This document shows positions 23,913 through 33,507 of a stretch of DNA of 49,071 nucleotides, one piece after another. A model generated the notes under the pieces. It had not been told where the DNA came from. It did not search any database and worked only from the letters and a program-made list of their open reading frames with translations. This DNA comes from Fermentimonas sp. (GTDB lineage: Bacteria; Bacteroidota; Bacteroidia; Bacteroidales; Dysgonomonadaceae). The stretch is taken from contig JAQVXD010000017.1 of NCBI GenBank assembly GCA_028709385.1, positions 1-49,071 on the forward strand, written 5' to 3'. The translations under genes were made by a program, and so were the position numbers. Within the stretch, counting starts at the first letter, position 1, and each line of letters opens with the position of its first letter.

Positions 23913-25235
23913 TTATCTTCGTCCTGAAGAGCTTCTGCCTGATTCTGAATTTCTACTGCTGCTGCTACTTCTTGAAGTTCCTGAAGAACTGCTCCTGTTG
24001 TTATTTGAAGAAGAACTTGATCTTACGGTTGAACTTCTGTTGCTGCTGCTTGTAGTACTCTGTGATCTTACAGTTGAACTTCTATTGCTTGAGGTACTTC
24101 TTGAAGGACTCACTCTTGAGCTGTTGTTGCTGCTTGGAGCGCTTTGTGATCTTACTGTTGAGTTCCTGTTAGTTGAAGTGCTCCTGTTAGTAGGGCTCAC
24201 AGTTGAGTTCCTGTTAGTTGAAGTGCTCCTGTTAGTAGGGCTCACAGTTGAGTTCCTGTTCGTTGAAGTGCTTCTGTTTGTTGGATCCACTGTTGCGTTC
24301 CTGTTTGTTGAAGTGCTTCTGTTTGAAGGATTCACCGTAGTGCTCCTGTTTGTTGAAGAACTCCTATTTGTAGGATTAACCGTACTATTTCTGTTTGTTG
24401 AAGTGCTTCTGTTTGTCGGATTGACAGTTGCGTTCCTGTTTGCAGAAGAACTTCTGCTGCCACTTTCTGGGCGATATACACTTACAGCGTTGTTGTTTAC
24501 CCTTGTATTTCTTGCAGAGCGATTATTGCTGCTCTCAAGTTTTCTGACTGTTGCTCTTCTGCCTGTAGTCTGTTCAAACTCTCTTGCTGTAGGACCACTG
24601 TAATAACGGTTGTCATTATAGACGTATGTGTTATTGATAATTGTAGTCCTGTTATAAATCGCCGGGCTGTATCTGTTGTAATATCTTCTCATGTTACGGT
24701 GATACATGTAACTGTGAGGCAGGAATGTCCAGTAGTTTCCAGGAAGATTTATATTGATATTTATGTTTATGCCAGGTCCCATTGGTGCCCAACCGTAGTA
24801 TCCACCGCCACTTCTCCAGCTAACCCAGGCAGGTGCCCACTCGTATCCGGGTACCCATGCCCAACCGTAATAGTCGTCGTAATACCATCTTCCGTAGTGG
24901 AAAGGAGCCCATCCCCATGAGTAGTCAGACACCCATGTATTACCGTAGTCGGTCATTACCCAGTAACCGTTTGTAGCATACGGATGAAAGTCTCCACCTA
25001 CATTAGGAATCCACACGCGGCCATGACGACCATTGTTAATCCATCTGCCGTGAGGCCTTAGTTCATTATAGAACACGTTGAAATTTACTCCGCCTCCATT
25101 GTAGTCGTCATAATACTCATCTCCATAATACTCATCATATCCCTGAGAATATACTTCTCTTGATGTGAAGCATGAAGTTAACAGCAGGGCTAGTATAACG
25201 AGTGTGATCGGGTGTTTTAATAATGTTGCTTTCAT
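23913..25235 (-). CDS. Secreted Tyr/Trp-rich lipoprotein with Ser/Asn/Thr-rich repeat tail (DUF6600-like)
   Basis: The 440-residue protein starts with a lipoprotein signal, where the lipobox LTSC ends at Cys22, so it is probably membrane-anchored outside the cytoplasm. An acidic Tyr/Asp stretch follows. A domain of about residues 50-150 is dominated by W and Y in short units, such as HGRWINNG, YGWAWVPGYEW and GYYGWAPMGPG. This resembles DUF6600-type domains (assignment from memory). The C-terminal half (about 215-440) is low-complexity Ser/Asn/Thr/Arg, including 15-residue repeats of the type NPTNRSTSTNRNSTV encoded by a 45-bp DNA repeat. The function is unknown; surface or matrix association is a guess. 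Confidence 0.8.
   Translation of the reverse strand: MKATLLKHPITLVILALLLTSCFTSREVYSQGYDEYYGDEYYDDYNGGGVNFNVFYNELRPHGRWINNGRHGRVWIPNVGGDFHPYATNGYWVMTDYGNTWVSDYSWGWAPFHYGRWYYDDYYGWAWVPGYEWAPAWVSWRSGGGYYGWAPMGPGININININLPGNYWTFLPHSYMYHRNMRRYYNRYSPAIYNRTTIINNTYVYNDNRYYSGPTAREFEQTTGRRATVRKLESSNNRSARNTRVNNNAVSVYRPESGSRSSSANRNATVNPTNRSTSTNRNSTVNPTNRSSSTNRSTTVNPSNRSTSTNRNATVDPTNRSTSTNRNSTVSPTNRSTSTNRNSTVSPTNRSTSTNRNSTVRSQSAPSSNNSSRVSPSRSTSSNRSSTVRSQSTTSSSNRSSTVRSSSSSNNNRSSSSGTSRSSSSSRNSESGRSSSGRR
24162..24450. repeat. 45-bp coding tandem repeat
   Basis: The unit GTTCCTGTT recurs at 24162, 24207, 24252, 24297, 24342, 24387 and 24432, a strict 45-bp period with point differences. The first two units are identical, suggesting recent duplication. 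Each encodes 15 residues, so changes in copy number would keep the reading frame. Confidence 0.85.
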
Positions 25236-25356
25236 ATCCGTAGTTTTTAATAAGTGGAACTTCTTTTGTTTAACACTAAGACCTCATATTAAGAAAATGG
25301 TTTAACACTGATATGGGCAATAAATATTTGTGTTAATATAACGACAAGAAATGATA

Positions 25357-25385
25357 CAAAAAAACTGCCAGAAAAAATCTGACAG
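25357..25385 (-). terminator. Intrinsic terminator of the rnf operon
   Basis: On the - strand CTGTCAGA (25385-25378) pairs with TCTGGCAG (25372-25365) with one G-U pair. A run of eight T residues (25364-25357) follows. It lies 37 bp after the rnfA stop. Confidence 0.85.
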
Positions 25386-25421
25386 CTTTATAATCTATTG
25401 ATTAAGAAAATTAGTAAAATA

Positions 25422-26003
25422 TCAAAATACCTGATCAATACCTGAGAATCCCATAAAAGCCATAGCAATAATGCCGGCTGTAATAAGGGCAATCGGGATG
25501 TCTTTCATTGCTTTAGGTACTTTAGTTAAGGCCAACTGTTCACGTATACTTGAGAATATTATTATTGCAAGTGCATATCCTATTGCAGTAGATACAGCGT
25601 AAATGACAGATTCAAGCAGATTAAAATCTTTTTGTATAACAAGGATAGCAACACCAAGAATTACACAGTTTGTAGTAATTAAAGGCAGAAACACACCCAA
25701 TGCTTCATAAAGAGCAGGAGAGGTCTTTTTAAGTACAATTTCAACCATCTGCACAAGTGAGGCAATTACAAGAATAAAGGATATTGTCTGCAGATACTCC
25801 AAATTAAAAGGTTCCAGTATCGCTTTTTGTATAAGATATGTAACAACGGTTGCAATGGTTAAAACAAACATTACGGCAACTCCCATTCCAATAGCAGTAT
25901 CCACTTTCTTTGATACACCCAGAAACGGACATATTCCCAAAAACTGGGAAAATACTACGTTGTTAACAAATATTGCTACTATTATAATTCCTATCAGTTC
26001 CAT
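25422..26003 (-). CDS. rnfA: Rnf complex subunit A
   Basis: RnfA is a 193-residue integral membrane subunit of the ferredoxin:NAD oxidoreductase, homologous to NqrE. Six hydrophobic segments are seen. The family stretches [15 protein letters not shown] near the start and [14 protein letters not shown] in the middle carry the conserved cysteines that bind the membrane iron-sulfur centre shared with RnfE. It is the last gene of the operon, 9 bp after rnfE. Confidence 0.95.
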   Translation of the reverse strand: MELIGIIIVAIFVNNVVFSQFLGICPFLGVSKKVDTAIGMGVAVMFVLTIATVVTYLIQKAILEPFNLEYLQTISFILVIASLVQMVEIVLKKTSPALYEALGVFLPLITTNCVILGVAILVIQKDFNLLESVIYAVSTAIGYALAIIIFSSIREQLALTKVPKAMKDIPIALITAGIIAMAFMGFSGIDQVF

Positions 26004-26012
26004 AATAATTTA

Positions 26013-26615
26013 TTACTGGTTAGTTTGTCTTTTTCTCTGTAAAGTGTTGAATATTGATATCAGGTAGCCCAATGCAATAAATGCACCGGGTGCAAGAACA
26101 AATAAAAGTGAGCCGTACTCTTCTGGAAATATTTTCAAAGAAAAGATTGCACCTGTACCCAGAAGTTCTCTGACAGAACCAAGCAGGGTTAATGAAAAGG
26201 TAAACCCTAATCCCATACCTACTCCGTCGAATATTGATGATATCACACTGTTTTTTGCTGCAAAAGCTTCTGCACGTCCTAATACGATACAGTTCACAAC
26301 AATCAGCGGAAGGAATATTCCCAGACTCTCTGCAAGTGCAGGCACATATGCATTCATAAGCATCTCGATAACAGTAACAAATGTTGCAATTACTACAATA
26401 AATGCAGGGATTCTCACCATGTCGGGAATCACGTTCTTTAACATCGAAATGACTGCATTAGAGCATATTAAAACAAACATGGTTGCAAGTCCCATACTCA
26501 TCCCGTTAATCGCGGAACTTGTTGTTGCCAGAGTAGGACACATCCCAAGCAGTAAAACGAAAATCGGGTTCTCTTTTATTACTCCGTTAATCAGTACTTT
26601 TAAGTTTTTATTCAT
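26013..26615 (-). CDS. rnfE: Rnf complex subunit E
   Basis: RnfE is a 200-residue membrane subunit, paralogous to RnfA and inverted in topology, homologous to NqrD. It shows NPIFVLLLGMCPTLA near the start and LPLIVVNCIVLGRAEA in the middle. Six membrane segments and a short basic C-terminus follow. It overlaps rnfG by 8 bp. Confidence 0.95.
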   Translation of the reverse strand: MNKNLKVLINGVIKENPIFVLLLGMCPTLATTSSAINGMSMGLATMFVLICSNAVISMLKNVIPDMVRIPAFIVVIATFVTVIEMLMNAYVPALAESLGIFLPLIVVNCIVLGRAEAFAAKNSVISSIFDGVGMGLGFTFSLTLLGSVRELLGTGAIFSLKIFPEEYGSLLFVLAPGAFIALGYLISIFNTLQRKRQTNQ

Positions 26616-27318
26616 TGCTGATTTCCTCCTCTGTTAGTTCATCTACTTCAATTGTAATATTTTCATCATCTGTTTCAGACTCAGTATTACCGCTGTTTTT
26701 TCCCGATTCATCTTTTGTAGCTCCGGTATCTGCATCTGCATTACTTTGAGCGTAAGCCGAGTAAGCTTTGTTTACAGCATCTAAGAATGCTCTTGACGTT
26801 ATTGTTGAAGCTGTAATGGCATCTATTGTTCCGCCGTCATTTGTAACGGAAAGCATACCCTTCGAAAGATTTCTGTCGATAATGGATTGTGAAGGTTTTG
26901 TTGTATCCTTAAACCAAACATCCATCTTTGATCCCAGACCGGGAGTTTCAGCGTGCTGCAGAACAGCGTAGTTGACGACTTTGTCATTTACATCAAATCC
27001 TACCATAATCTGGAAGTTTCCGCCAAAGCCTGCTGCAGTGCTGTTAACTGCGAACCCTACCACCTCATCACCTTTTTTGGCAGGGTAAACAAGCAGTGAG
27101 TCGCCTCTTCCGTCAGGCATTAAATAAGCTTCATCAATTGGGTTGTTGTCAAATTCAGGAACAACATCTCCAATTGCATTCTGTAATTTCATCGCTTTTG
27201 CAGCAGCTATCGGTTCAGCTGTAAGCTTATTCACCTGTGCAAGTAGTACCGCTACTGTCAGACAGATGATTGAAAGCGAAAGAAACATATTCTTAAATGT
27301 TGATTTTAATTTAGCCAT
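26608..27318 (-). CDS. rnfG: Rnf complex subunit G (covalent FMN carrier)
   Basis: RnfG has one N-terminal membrane anchor and an extracytoplasmic FMN-binding domain (236 residues). The flavinylation site reads DAITASTITS, with the acceptor at Thr172. The family motif is usually written D-x-x-S/T-G-A-T, so Gly-Ala is replaced here by Ala-Ser while Asp and Thr remain. An acidic, low-complexity tail of about 40 residues follows the FMN domain. The gene overlaps rnfD and rnfE by 8 bp each. A separate ApbE-type flavin transferase is needed and is not in the window. Confidence 0.93.
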   Translation of the reverse strand: MAKLKSTFKNMFLSLSIICLTVAVLLAQVNKLTAEPIAAAKAMKLQNAIGDVVPEFDNNPIDEAYLMPDGRGDSLLVYPAKKGDEVVGFAVNSTAAGFGGNFQIMVGFDVNDKVVNYAVLQHAETPGLGSKMDVWFKDTTKPSQSIIDRNLSKGMLSVTNDGGTIDAITASTITSRAFLDAVNKAYSAYAQSNADADTGATKDESGKNSGNTESETDDENITIEVDELTEEEISNE

Positions 27319-28276
27319 TTTTCACTACCTCCCCGAATCTTTTTGGTGATGTGTAATTATTGATTAATGGTGTAAAGGCATTCATTAGTAAAATTGCAAA
27401 TGACACACCTTCGGGATATGCTCCCCACAGTCTTATTGCCACCGTAACAAATCCTATACCGCATCCGTAAATTATCATACCCTTTTTAGTCATGGGCGAT
27501 GTTACATAGTCAGTTGCCATAAAAACAGCTCCCAGCATCAGTCCCCCCGAAAAAATGTGTATTAACGGATTATATAACGGGATTGGATTAAATATATAAA
27601 TAATTCCGGTAAAAATGGCTACAGTAGCAAATATCGAAAAAGGTATATGCCATGTTATAACTCTTTTCCACAGAAGATAAATTAACCCCAGTAATATTGC
27701 GATAACACTCATTTCACCAAGTGATCCTGCCTCAAAACCAAGAAACATTTGCTGCAGAGACGGGAGTATTTCAGGAGCATATTTAATATTACCCAGCACT
27801 GTTGCAGAACTTACTGCATCTGTTGCCTCTGCTACTGCTGTTACCGGCCATGTTGTCATCTGTGCAGGGAAAGAAATCAGCAGAAATATACGACCTGCGA
27901 TTGCAGGATTAAAAATATTGTTACCAAGTCCTCCGAATGACAGTTTAACCACACCGATTGCAAAAAGACAACCAAGTGCCAGAATCCATATCGGTAGGTT
28001 TGAAGGCACGTTAAATGCAAGCAAAACTCCTGTAATGATAGCTGAGCCATCCAAAACAGTAGGCTTTTTCTTCATGATGTATTTTACGATGAGATATTCA
28101 AATCCAACGCAAAACAGCACCGAACACACTGTTATTACCAATGCCTCGAGCCTGAACACGTAAAGTGCAATCAAGAACGCCGGAATCAGCGCAATGAGAA
28201 CATGATACATGTTTTTTTCGATACTGTCACCGCTATGCACATGTGGTGAAGGCGAGACAATTAATTTGTTTTCCAT
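27311..28276 (-). CDS. rnfD: Rnf complex subunit D
   Basis: RnfD, 321 residues, is an integral membrane subunit with a covalently bound FMN and is part of the ion-translocating core (NqrB homologue). The FMN attachment motif is visible as DAVSSATVLG. Multiple membrane helices and the GGLGNNIFNPAIAGR stretch are typical. The protein starts with SPSPHVHSGDS, the usual cytoplasmic lead-in. Confidence 0.95.
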   Translation of the reverse strand: MENKLIVSPSPHVHSGDSIEKNMYHVLIALIPAFLIALYVFRLEALVITVCSVLFCVGFEYLIVKYIMKKKPTVLDGSAIITGVLLAFNVPSNLPIWILALGCLFAIGVVKLSFGGLGNNIFNPAIAGRIFLLISFPAQMTTWPVTAVAEATDAVSSATVLGNIKYAPEILPSLQQMFLGFEAGSLGEMSVIAILLGLIYLLWKRVITWHIPFSIFATVAIFTGIIYIFNPIPLYNPLIHIFSGGLMLGAVFMATDYVTSPMTKKGMIIYGCGIGFVTVAIRLWGAYPEGVSFAILLMNAFTPLINNYTSPKRFGEVVKNG

Positions 28277-28294
28277 ATCCTACTAAAATCTGCT

Positions 28295-29626
28295 TTAATT
28301 TTTTCTTGCTCTGATTATTGTATTAACCCTGCCTTTGCCTAATTTAATGTAATCCAGCAGCGGGCGGTTAGAAGGGCAGGTGTAGCTGCATGAGCCACAT
28401 TCAATACAGTCGGTTATATGATTTGTTTCTGCACGATCCCATACCTCATATTCTGTCAGATTCATCAGCAATGTGGGGTTTAGTCCCATCGGGCATACAC
28501 TGATACATTTTGAACAGCGTATACAGTCTCTCATGGCTTTTCGTTTTGCTTCAAGAGTAGGTATTATCAATATACCTGAAGTACCCTTGGTGACAGGAAT
28601 TTCTACACTTGCAATTGCTTTACCCATCATAGGTCCGCCGCTTACAATTTTGCCTGTTGTTTCGGGTAAGCCTCCAGCTTTTTCAATCAGATTACTAAGA
28701 GGTATTCCGACTCTTGCCAGAATATTCATCGGTAGTTTCACATCTTTACCTGTCACGGTAACCACTCTTTCTACAAGCGGTTTGTTTTTTTGTACTGCCT
28801 CATATATCGCGTATATACTTCCGACATTTTGTACAACTGCGCCAACAGATATAGGCAGAGAACCACTTGGTACCTGTCTGCGGATCAATGAATCAATAAG
28901 TTGTTTCTCACCACCCTGGGGATATTGAACTTTAAGCTCTTCGACAGAAATATTGGGATAGGATTTTATCAACTCCCTGAATCGTGATATAGCATCTTTC
29001 TTGTTGTTTTCTATTCCAATAATTGCTTTATCAACTTTTAATGCCTTCATTACTATGGTTGTACCCACCAGGATCTCTTCAGTTTTCTCCAGCATTAAAG
29101 CATGGTCTGAAGTGAGATAAGGTTCGCATTCAACCCCGTTTATTATTAAGACTTCGGCTTTTGTGCCCGGGGGAGGTGTAAGTTTTACATGGGTAGGGAA
29201 CGTAGCTCCGCCCATACCAACTATACCTGCTTTAGATATCTTTTCGAGTATCTCTTCGGAAGATAAATTGAACTCTCTTTTTATGTTGTTGCTTCTGTCT
29301 ATAGTATCTTCCCATTCATCTCCTTCTGTTTTAATAAAAACAGCATCGCGTTTGTATCCGCTGGAATCAAGAGCCGTATCTATTTTTTGTACAGTACCCG
29401 ATACAGGTGAGTGAATGTTAGCTGATACGTAACCTACCGACTTACCGATCTGTGTGCCTACTTTTACTTTATCTCCTTTTTTCACAATTGGCTGACAAGG
29501 AGCGCCAATGTGCTGGGACAACGGTATTATTACCTGCTCAGGAATGTCAATTTTTTGTATTGCCTTTCCTGCCGATATTTTATTCTCCTTTGGGTGAATA
29601 CCGCCAATTCTGAATGTTTTTAACAT
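28295..29626 (-). CDS. rnfC: Rnf complex subunit C
   Basis: RnfC, 443 residues, is the NADH-binding peripheral subunit. It begins with GGIHPKENK and a biotinyl-like sandwich region. A glycine-rich nucleotide-binding segment (GMGGATFPTHVKL) and a GVECEPYLTSDH block follow. Two 4Fe-4S motifs, CIRCSKCISVCP and CIECGSCSYTCP, lie near the C-terminus. The length is typical of Bacteroidetes and lacks the long C-terminal extension seen in Gammaproteobacteria. Confidence 0.96.
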   Translation of the reverse strand: MLKTFRIGGIHPKENKISAGKAIQKIDIPEQVIIPLSQHIGAPCQPIVKKGDKVKVGTQIGKSVGYVSANIHSPVSGTVQKIDTALDSSGYKRDAVFIKTEGDEWEDTIDRSNNIKREFNLSSEEILEKISKAGIVGMGGATFPTHVKLTPPPGTKAEVLIINGVECEPYLTSDHALMLEKTEEILVGTTIVMKALKVDKAIIGIENNKKDAISRFRELIKSYPNISVEELKVQYPQGGEKQLIDSLIRRQVPSGSLPISVGAVVQNVGSIYAIYEAVQKNKPLVERVVTVTGKDVKLPMNILARVGIPLSNLIEKAGGLPETTGKIVSGGPMMGKAIASVEIPVTKGTSGILIIPTLEAKRKAMRDCIRCSKCISVCPMGLNPTLLMNLTEYEVWDRAETNHITDCIECGSCSYTCPSNRPLLDYIKLGKGRVNTIIRARKN

Positions 29627-29651
29627 ATAGTTTATTTCTTACAGATTAAGA

Positions 29652-30521
29652 TTAAGCAGTTATTGTAACTGTCTCTTCTTTTTGTGTTCCCGGTTTATCT
29701 TTTTTAGGAGGAAAGTTGAGCTCCAGTATTGAGTTGGTCGGACAAACCGGTACACACTTGCGGCATAGACGGCATTTGTCATCTATAATAAATGCAAGGT
29801 TATTCTCGATTGTTATAGCTTCGAAGGGACAAACCTGCTGGCATTTTGTACAGCCTATACATGCTACTTCGCATGCCTTCTTAGCTACACCTCCCTTGTC
29901 CTCATTAACACAACTTACGTAAATACGGCGTGATTTGGGGCCCTGTTTCCTGAGCTCAATGATGTCCTTCGGGCAAGCTTTTACACATGCTCCGCAGGCT
30001 GTGCATTTATCTTCTACTACTTCCGGCAACATCGTTACCGGATTAATATGTATTGCATCGAAGGTACATGAATCAACACAATCGCCCAGTCCCAGGCATC
30101 CAAAAGAACAACCGGTATCTCCTCCGTATAGATCAGATGCTATTGTACAGTTTGAAACTCCGTCATACAGATTTGTACGCGGACGACTTTCGCATGTTCC
30201 GCTGCATCTGACTACAGCTATTTTTTTTACCGCAACAGGTGCTTTTTGTCCAAGTATTTCTGCAACTCGGTCCATTGTGGTCTGACCTCCAACGGGACAG
30301 AACAGATCATCCATAGTTTCAGCTTTCACGCATGCAGCTGCAAAAGAAGCGCATCCGGGAAAACCGCAACCACCACAGTTAGCAGCAGGTAAAGAGTCCT
30401 GAACCTCCTGTATGCGAGGATCCTCTTCAACTTTAAATTTCTGTCCAACCATGTAGAGTATTGCAGCGCTTCCAGCCCCAATAGCTCCGAGGGTTGCAAC
30501 GGCAGTTAGTAATACACTCAT
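29652..30521 (-). CDS. rnfB: Rnf complex subunit B
   Basis: RnfB, 289 residues, accepts electrons from ferredoxin. It has an N-terminal membrane helix, then the four-cysteine cluster motif NCGGCGFPGCASFA, and several ferredoxin-like 4Fe-4S motifs. These include CTACGACVKACP, CIGCTKCQQVCP and CRLCRKCVPVCP. A short polar tail ends it. It is separated from rseC by 4 bp. Confidence 0.96.
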   Translation of the reverse strand: MSVLLTAVATLGAIGAGSAAILYMVGQKFKVEEDPRIQEVQDSLPAANCGGCGFPGCASFAAACVKAETMDDLFCPVGGQTTMDRVAEILGQKAPVAVKKIAVVRCSGTCESRPRTNLYDGVSNCTIASDLYGGDTGCSFGCLGLGDCVDSCTFDAIHINPVTMLPEVVEDKCTACGACVKACPKDIIELRKQGPKSRRIYVSCVNEDKGGVAKKACEVACIGCTKCQQVCPFEAITIENNLAFIIDDKCRLCRKCVPVCPTNSILELNFPPKKDKPGTQKEETVTITA

Positions 30522-30525
30522 ATTA

Positions 30526-30936
30526 TTAATTTGTTTTTTTAATACTGAATTTAAACGTTTTAGCCATTTTGTTTCTGAACAGATACAGGATTAAATAATA
30601 GGGTGCCAATGCAATAATTGAGCTTAATGCAGCTTCAGTTTCACTAAGCTTTAAATAGTTTAAAGATAGTACCAATATGGAGATTAAAATTATAAGGGGG
30701 ATTGCAAATGCCCATAAAACAGCATTGTAGCCCATAGATTCCTTACCTTCAATAATTACCGGTTCTTTTTCGTTGAACCGGCCTGAAGAGTCAGAAATAT
30801 TAACAAGCTTTTCCTTTGAATCAGCTGCCGTGCACGCACCTTTAGCATGACAGGCACTGCATGCCGACTTTTGAATAATACGAACGGTTATTTGATCTCC
30901 GTTTATTTTTTCGATAATTCCTTCGTGCTCAATCAT
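30526..30936 (-). CDS. rseC: RseC/SoxR-reducing-system family protein
   Basis: The 136-residue protein has an N-terminal cytoplasmic domain with cysteines in the pattern ACSACHAKGAC, then two membrane helices. This is the RseC family, related to the SoxR-reducing system and commonly the first gene of Bacteroidetes rnf operons. Its role is probably assembly or redox maintenance of Rnf (inference). Confidence 0.88.
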   Translation of the reverse strand: MIEHEGIIEKINGDQITVRIIQKSACSACHAKGACTAADSKEKLVNISDSSGRFNEKEPVIIEGKESMGYNAVLWAFAIPLIILISILVLSLNYLKLSETEAALSSIIALAPYYLILYLFRNKMAKTFKFSIKKTN

Positions 30937-30985
30937 GAAGCCAAGTGAAATAGACCTTTATTTAACTCTGTTTCTTATTTGACAG

Positions 30986-30993
30986 CAAAGTTA
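30986..30993 (-). promoter_or_regulatory. Candidate -7 element of the rseC-rnf operon
   Basis: On the - strand TAACTTTG matches TAnnTTTG, 50 bp before the rseC start. The -33 region is AT-rich without an exact TTTG. Confidence 0.5.
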
Positions 30994-31229
30994 CAGATTA
31001 TTTTCGTGATTATTAAAAATATTATTGAACATAAATGGGTTAGTGTTGTTAATATAGGTTTCCAAAAAATCAACTATGACAGGTATTTAAACAGATCATG
31101 TTAATAAAGTGGTACTTTTAAATGATTTAACCAGCCTTTAATACGAACTTTTCCCTTACTATTTTGTTAAAAAGTCAAGCATTATCTTGATAAACTAATT
31201 ATTTAAAATATTTTAATACTATTTTCCGT

Positions 31230-33482
31230 ATGATATTTGATATTGACATTATTCGTAAAGTATACGAGCAGTTACCAGAAAAAATTAAACAGGTAAGAGA
31301 GGCTCTGCAACGTCCGTTAACACTAACAGAAAAAATACTTTTAACCCATCTTTCTCCGGATGTTCCAGTTAAAAATTACAAGCGTGCAGGTGATTATGTG
31401 AATTTTGCACCGGACAGGGTAGCGATGCAGGATGCTACTGCACAGATGGCATTGCTCCAGTTGATGAATTCGGGACGTACAAGCGTTGCTGTACCTTCCA
31501 CTGTTCATTGTGACCATCTGATACAGGCATATAAAAATGCAGATGCCGATTTGGAAACTGCAAATGTAACCAACAGAGAAGTTTACGAGTTTCTACGGGA
31601 TGTATCAAATAAATTTGGAATTGGCTTCTGGAAACCGGGTGCCGGTATTATTCATCAGGTAGTTCTTGAGAACTACGCATTCCCTGGAGGAATGATGATC
31701 GGAACCGACTCTCATACACCAAACGCAGGTGGTCTGGGAATGATTGCAATTGGTGTTGGCGGGGCAGATGCAGTTGATGTAATGGCAGGATTGCCATGGG
31801 AACTGAAAATGCCTAAGCTGATAGGAGTTAAGCTGACTGGCAAACTTTCCGGATGGAGCGCTCCGAAAGATGTAATCCTGAAAGTGGCAGGGATACTGAC
31901 TGTTAAGGGGGGTACAAATGCTGTCATAGAATATTTTGGTGAAGGTGCTGAAACACTCACGGCAACAGGAAAAGGTACTATTTGTAATATGGGTGCAGAA
32001 GTAGGTGCTACCACCTCAATTTTTCCGTTTGATGAAAAGTCTGCAGACTATTTAGAGCAGACATCACGTAAAGAAGTTGCCGATGAAGCGCGTAAAATAA
32101 TGGAACATCTTCAGCCCGACCCGGAAGTTGTAGCAAATCCTGAAAAGTATTACGATCAGCTGATTGAGATTAATCTTTCTGAGCTTGAGCCACATATTAA
32201 CGGACCATTTACGCCTGATGCTGCTTATACAATATCAGAATTCGGAGAGGCTGTAAAAAAGAATAACTGGCCACGCAAAATGGAGGTTGGCCTTATAGGC
32301 TCATGTACAAATTCATCTTATGAAGATCTTACCAGAGCTGTGTCGATCGTAAAGCAAGCAAGTGATGAGCATGTTCCCGTTAAAGCACAGTTTTTAATCA
32401 ATCCAGGCTCTGAACAGATACGTTATACTGCAGAGCGTGACGGAATACTTAAGATATTTGAAGATGCAGGAGCTACATTAATTGCAAATGCATGCGGTCC
32501 CTGTATCGGACAATGGAAACGGGATGATGATGTAAAAGACCGTAAAAACTCTATCGTTACCTCATTCAACAGGAACTTTGCAAAAAGGAATGACGGTAAT
32601 CCCAATACACATGCATTTGTTACTTCGCCCGAGCTGGTAGCTGCGCTTACTATTGCAGGTGATCTTTGTTTTAACCCACTTACCGACACTCTGGAAAATG
32701 AAAAAGGAGAGAAGGTTAAACTAAAAGAACCGACCGGTTTCGAGAAGCCTCCAATGGGATATGAAGTTAAAGATGCCGGTTATATTGAACCAGCAAAAAA
32801 TGGGCATGAGATTGAGATCTCTATTGATCCTGATTCAAATCGTCTTCAAAAGCTTGAGCCGTTCCCTGCATGGGATGGTGAGGATTTGACTGATTTGCCT
32901 CTGCTGATAAAAGTAAAGGGCAAATGTACCACAGACCATATATCGATGGCTGGTCCATGGCTCCGATTCAGAGGTCATCTCGACAATATTTCTGATAATA
33001 TGTTAATCGGTGCAGTGAATGTTTTTAACGATAAGACTAATGCTGTACTTGACCAGGAAACAAATGAATATATTAATGTTCCCAAACTGGCGCGTAAATA
33101 TAAATCGCAAGGAGTAGGCTCTGTAGTTGTAGCAGAAGAAAACTATGGCGAAGGATCAAGTCGTGAACATGCGGCAATGGAGCCAAGGCATCTGAATGTT
33201 AAAGTTATACTTGTAAAGTCTTTTGCAAGAATCCACGAGACGAATCTTAAAAAGCAGGGAATGCTTGCACTTACGTTTGTTGATAACGAAGATTACAATA
33301 AAATACAGGAAAGAGATAAAATATCAATATTAGGACTCAAAGACTTTGCTCCGGGTAAAGATCTTACTGTTCAGCTTCTTCATGCAGACGGAACAAAAGA
33401 TACTTTCAAGGCTTCCCATACATATAATGAACAGCAGATTGAGTGGTTCAGAGCCGGAAGTGCTTTAAATGCAATGAAGTAA
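31230..33482 (+). CDS. acnA: Aconitate hydratase (mitochondrial-type)
   Basis: Aconitase interconverts citrate and isocitrate. The 750-residue protein has the three iron-sulfur cysteines in [11 protein letters not shown] and [10 protein letters not shown]. It also has the substrate-site [11 protein letters not shown] and the C-terminal swivel domain with [16 protein letters not shown]. The length and arrangement match the mitochondrial-type aconitase. It opens a four-gene + strand operon that covers citrate to 2-oxoglutarate. The 293-bp region upstream carries no recognised ORF. Confidence 0.95.
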   Translation: MIFDIDIIRKVYEQLPEKIKQVREALQRPLTLTEKILLTHLSPDVPVKNYKRAGDYVNFAPDRVAMQDATAQMALLQLMNSGRTSVAVPSTVHCDHLIQAYKNADADLETANVTNREVYEFLRDVSNKFGIGFWKPGAGIIHQVVLENYAFPGGMMIGTDSHTPNAGGLGMIAIGVGGADAVDVMAGLPWELKMPKLIGVKLTGKLSGWSAPKDVILKVAGILTVKGGTNAVIEYFGEGAETLTATGKGTICNMGAEVGATTSIFPFDEKSADYLEQTSRKEVADEARKIMEHLQPDPEVVANPEKYYDQLIEINLSELEPHINGPFTPDAAYTISEFGEAVKKNNWPRKMEVGLIGSCTNSSYEDLTRAVSIVKQASDEHVPVKAQFLINPGSEQIRYTAERDGILKIFEDAGATLIANACGPCIGQWKRDDDVKDRKNSIVTSFNRNFAKRNDGNPNTHAFVTSPELVAALTIAGDLCFNPLTDTLENEKGEKVKLKEPTGFEKPPMGYEVKDAGYIEPAKNGHEIEISIDPDSNRLQKLEPFPAWDGEDLTDLPLLIKVKGKCTTDHISMAGPWLRFRGHLDNISDNMLIGAVNVFNDKTNAVLDQETNEYINVPKLARKYKSQGVGSVVVAEENYGEGSSREHAAMEPRHLNVKVILVKSFARIHETNLKKQGMLALTFVDNEDYNKIQERDKISILGLKDFAPGKDLTVQLLHADGTKDTFKASHTYNEQQIEWFRAGSALNAMK

Positions 33483-33507
33483 CTTACAAACCATAAATAT
33501 TATACCA

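Noticed and set aside
24162-24450. Regular 45-bp repeats as a CRISPR array
   Set aside because: The units are contiguous and coding, without unique spacers.
23998-24603. Long leucine/valine-rich open frame on the + strand
   Set aside because: It is the antisense of the 45-bp repeat region of the lipoprotein gene; its composition follows the repeat codons and it has no start context or homology.
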